Of a stretch of 64,000 nt of DNA, positions 62,137-64,000 are shown in pieces. How positions within the stretch are numbered: position 1 is the first letter of the stretch; each line of letters begins with the position of its first letter. The stretch spans positions 62,001 to 126,000 of the forward strand of contig NZ_JXXV01000012.1 in the NCBI RefSeq assembly GCF_000967545.1. Direction: 5' to 3'. The notes under the pieces are model-generated. The model was not told the origin of the DNA, ran no database searches, and saw nothing but the letters and a program-made list of their open reading frames with translations. This DNA is from Vibrio galatheae (lineage in GTDB: Bacteria; Pseudomonadota; Gammaproteobacteria; Enterobacterales; Vibrionaceae). The position numbers and the translations under genes are program-made.

Positions 62137-63579
62137 TCAAATCGTACCGTAATATTTTGCTAACTGCTGTGGATAGTTTCTTTCCAACGCAAGTTCGCAA
62201 GCCTTTTCCTCAACATTTTTGGCATTTAAACTCATGCTCACCGGATGAAGCGACTCAATGTTCGCGTCTTGGTAGTCAAAGAGTTGCCATTCTCGAACCA
62301 GCTTCATTGCTGCTTCTAACGCTGATGACCCCTTTACAACTTCCACTCTCGCATAGTGCGCGCCCTCAAAGGTAACATCGGCGGCGCGTAGAGTATCGTC
62401 TCTACCAGGGATTTGCTGGGCCCCGAACAATGGCGTGCCATATTCCATTGCTTGTTGATAATGAGGAATAAAACGCGCCATATGGCTAATGGCCTTGCGG
62501 CTGCGCTGGACAATGACATCTTCGCTCCAACCGTGTTGGATCTTACTTTTTAAACGAATCGGCAAATGTGGTTGTGAGGAAGATTCGTTAGACGCGACTA
62601 ATCCGTCTTCGAACAAAGTAATGTCCTTGGTCATCCCGTGTAATTGAAATACCCCATCTGGGTAGGGTGTTAACTGGGCCATGCCATTGGGTGTTCCCCT
62701 AGGCCCATGGAAGATGACTTCTGGCCAAAGCTCACGACACTCTTGCCATTTGGTAACGTACGCTGCTTTGAACTCGACTAAACGTTCACGGGGCTTGTTT
62801 GCCAAGTCATCAATTGAACCAGTCTCATAACCACAGGCGTTAACCAAATAATCAAACTGATATATTTGCGCGTGATTATCTTGACCCACACACTCAATAA
62901 ACCAACCGTCTGGATGTTCTTCAACGCCAACCACTTGGGTATTGGTCAGTACGGTACAATTAGCAATGCTATCCAATACCAATGTTGCTGAAGCGGCGAT
63001 GCGGAATACACTCCAACCATGCTCCTCAACCGCAACAACCGGAAACTTAAGCGCGTCTAAATCGGTGTACTTAGCAAACGGAATCATCCAATCATCTAGC
63101 TTGGACGGAAGTTGAGGTTGTTCGGACTCTTTCAGCGCTTCTAAATCTTCACGGCTGTAAAATTTATAATAATCTTTAGGTTCACCCAGCACTTTATTAC
63201 TCGGATCGTTTTCGACCAGTTCAGCATAACAAGCTTGGATCGTAATCAGCCTTTCATATAACTCTTCAGGGCTACCACCATCGCTATAAGGCACGGCGAT
63301 CACTGTCGGTCGACGGTTAATCGTCTGTGGATAAAGGCGTGCAGTATCAATCGACTGCTTGAGTAATTCGATACATTGCTCTGTAGAAATTTCTCTGTAT
63401 AAATTTCCACCAGCATGCAAATGACAGATTGGTGGCCCGCTGACCAGTCCAGGCCCTTTCTCGATTAAATGAACATCGAGTCCCAATTCGGCCATGTGTA
63501 CTGCGGCGGTTGCCCCTGCAATTCCACCGCCGATAATTGCGACTTTTGATGTGCTGTGTGTGTGGTTCTTCGATTGCAT
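62137..63579 (-). CDS. FAD-dependent oxidoreductase, DAO type
   Basis: A 480-residue protein with an N-terminal FAD fold (VAIIGGGIAGATAAVHMAELGLDVHLIEKG) and a second nucleotide-contact segment at FDYLVNACGYETG near 245, typical of the D-amino-acid oxidase or sarcosine-oxidase group. There is no signal or membrane segment. The substrate is unknown. It faces pxpC and is not in its operon, so any link to 5-oxoproline is only positional. Length is somewhat longer than average for the group. Confidence 0.8.
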   Translation of the reverse strand: MQSKNHTHSTSKVAIIGGGIAGATAAVHMAELGLDVHLIEKGPGLVSGPPICHLHAGGNLYREISTEQCIELLKQSIDTARLYPQTINRRPTVIAVPYSDGGSPEELYERLITIQACYAELVENDPSNKVLGEPKDYYKFYSREDLEALKESEQPQLPSKLDDWMIPFAKYTDLDALKFPVVAVEEHGWSVFRIAASATLVLDSIANCTVLTNTQVVGVEEHPDGWFIECVGQDNHAQIYQFDYLVNACGYETGSIDDLANKPRERLVEFKAAYVTKWQECRELWPEVIFHGPRGTPNGMAQLTPYPDGVFQLHGMTKDITLFEDGLVASNESSSQPHLPIRLKSKIQHGWSEDVIVQRSRKAISHMARFIPHYQQAMEYGTPLFGAQQIPGRDDTLRAADVTFEGAHYARVEVVKGSSALEAAMKLVREWQLFDYQDANIESLHPVSMSLNAKNVEEKACELALERNYPQQLAKYYGTI

Positions 63580-63791
63580 CTATGCGGCTAATTCATTCAT
63601 TCTGTGTGCATTTTACTGGTAATACCCCATTATTAAAATCACAAATTTTTCATGGAGAAATTATGACGTTTTTTCGAAAAAAAATGAAAAAAACTGCTTG
63701 ACTAAAAAATAGTGATGTTGGGAATAATCATCTTTGTGAATAACAAATCTTTGCCGGGCTACGCCTACTCGGGGCTGCGGGAAAGCTTAAG

Positions 63792-63842
63792 TTATCTACA
63801 GGTCAAGTTATCCCAAACTTTATCCACTGTTTTTGTGGATAA
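63792..63842. repeat. Cluster of DnaA-box-like sequences
   Basis: Four 9-mers in 51 bases resemble the DnaA box TTATCCACA: TTATCTACA (63792-63800), TTATCCCAA (63808-63816), TTATCCACT (63820-63828) and TGTGGATAA (63834-63842, exact on the minus strand). An AT-rich stretch lies at 63650-63710. No RctB-type ATGATCA repeats are seen. It sits in the 287-base gap before the oxidoreductase gene. Confidence 0.55.
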
Positions 63843-63866
63843 CTGGACAACATGACCCATAAAAAA

Positions 63867-64000
63867 TCAGCTAAACGCTTTGTTTACAGGGGTTAACAAG
63901 CGATTTATCAAACTGTTCACAACTAAAGCAAGTGTAAAAAAAGTACCCATAGGAAGCAATATCCATAGCCACCAATGGAACTGTGGTGAGAGATCAAATC
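63867..64000 (-). CDS. 3' end of a possible membrane-protein gene, cut by the window edge
   Basis: A minus-strand frame open from the edge encodes 43 residues and ends at TGA 63867-63869. It is hydrophobic and ends WLWILLPMGTFFTLALVVNS, then INRLLTPVNKAFS, like the last membrane helix and tail of an inner-membrane protein. An open frame of this length can occur by chance, so it is tentative. The rest of the gene would lie beyond 64000. Confidence 0.35.
   Translation of the reverse strand, partial: FDLSPQFHWWLWILLPMGTFFTLALVVNSLINRLLTPVNKAFS

Noticed and set aside
63580-64000. Chromosome II origin (ori2)
   Set aside because: No RctB-type 12-mer repeats with ATGATCA and no rctB gene; only DnaA-like boxes are seen.
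1-64000. CRISPR arrays, tRNA or rRNA genes, complete insertion sequences
   Set aside because: No regularly spaced repeats, no tRNA or rRNA sequence and no transposase genes were found on reading both strands.

Overview
This window reads as a Vibrio chromosome, most likely the secondary chromosome (chromosome II). From memory of Vibrio genomes, kbl-tdh, zwf-pgl-gnd, a chromosome-II type ddl, a hutA-like haem receptor with a LysR neighbour, dcuC, and narPQ next to napFDABC are all chromosome-II genes in this genus. Two features are especially Vibrio-like: a 45-residue membrane protein at the end of the nap operon and a degenerate integron attC site of the Vibrio (VCR) type. I see no tRNA or rRNA genes, no CRISPR array, no complete insertion sequence and no prophage. 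Almost all genes look like ordinary core or shell genes.

Layout. 0-8 kb: a divergent tyrosine recombinase, ddl, a SPOR lipoprotein, the acetyltransferase PatZ, an ArsR regulator, a GFA-family protein, an MscS channel and a DM13 protein. 8.2-8.7 kb: peptidase T reduced to its two ends by an internal deletion. 9-10.6 kb: an unknown gene and a nitrilase-family gene that starts just after an attC-like element, so it looks like a lone integron cassette. 10.8-14.3 kb: kbl and tdh with a divergent LysR gene. 14.3-18 kb: PepSY and DUF2946 membrane proteins, cytochrome b562, YcdX phosphatase and an SRPBCC protein. 18.2-25.5 kb: a large HD-GYP protein, then zwf-pgl-gnd and a 45-residue protein. 25.5-28.9 kb: LysR and a TonB-dependent haem-type receptor with a Fur-like box. 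29-36 kb: very small membrane proteins, an SgrR-like regulator, a YdiI thioesterase, M48 and M50 proteases, PhnA and DUF1223 proteins. 36.2-44.7 kb: a decayed TerC fragment, a 5'-nucleotidase, the OLD-family nuclease YbjD, YcdZ, a hybrid histidine kinase and a LysR gene.

44.9-63.6 kb is richer in anaerobic and respiratory genes: a FocA-type formate channel fused to CBS domains, cytochrome b561-YceI, DUF2164, an unknown gene followed by a class 3 lipase, an EAL phosphodiesterase, then dcuC, narP-narQ, napFDABC and the small nap-linked protein. The pxpABC 5-oxoprolinase genes and a convergent FAD oxidoreductase follow. The right edge has a cluster of four DnaA-box-like sequences and the 3' end of a possible membrane-protein gene.

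The genes work together in several places. NarQ and NarP probably sense nitrate and nitrite and control nap, and perhaps dcuC, through sites visible in the two promoter regions. Zwf, Pgl and Gnd form the oxidative pentose phosphate pathway. Kbl and Tdh convert threonine to glycine and acetyl-CoA. PxpA, PxpB and PxpC form one ATP-dependent 5-oxoprolinase. No obvious new multi-gene defence or metabolic system stands out. The most unusual signals are the orphan attC-like site with its gene, the strongly signalled 11-codon reading frame overlapping the start of focA, the DnaA-box cluster, and the recombinase with altered catalytic residues.
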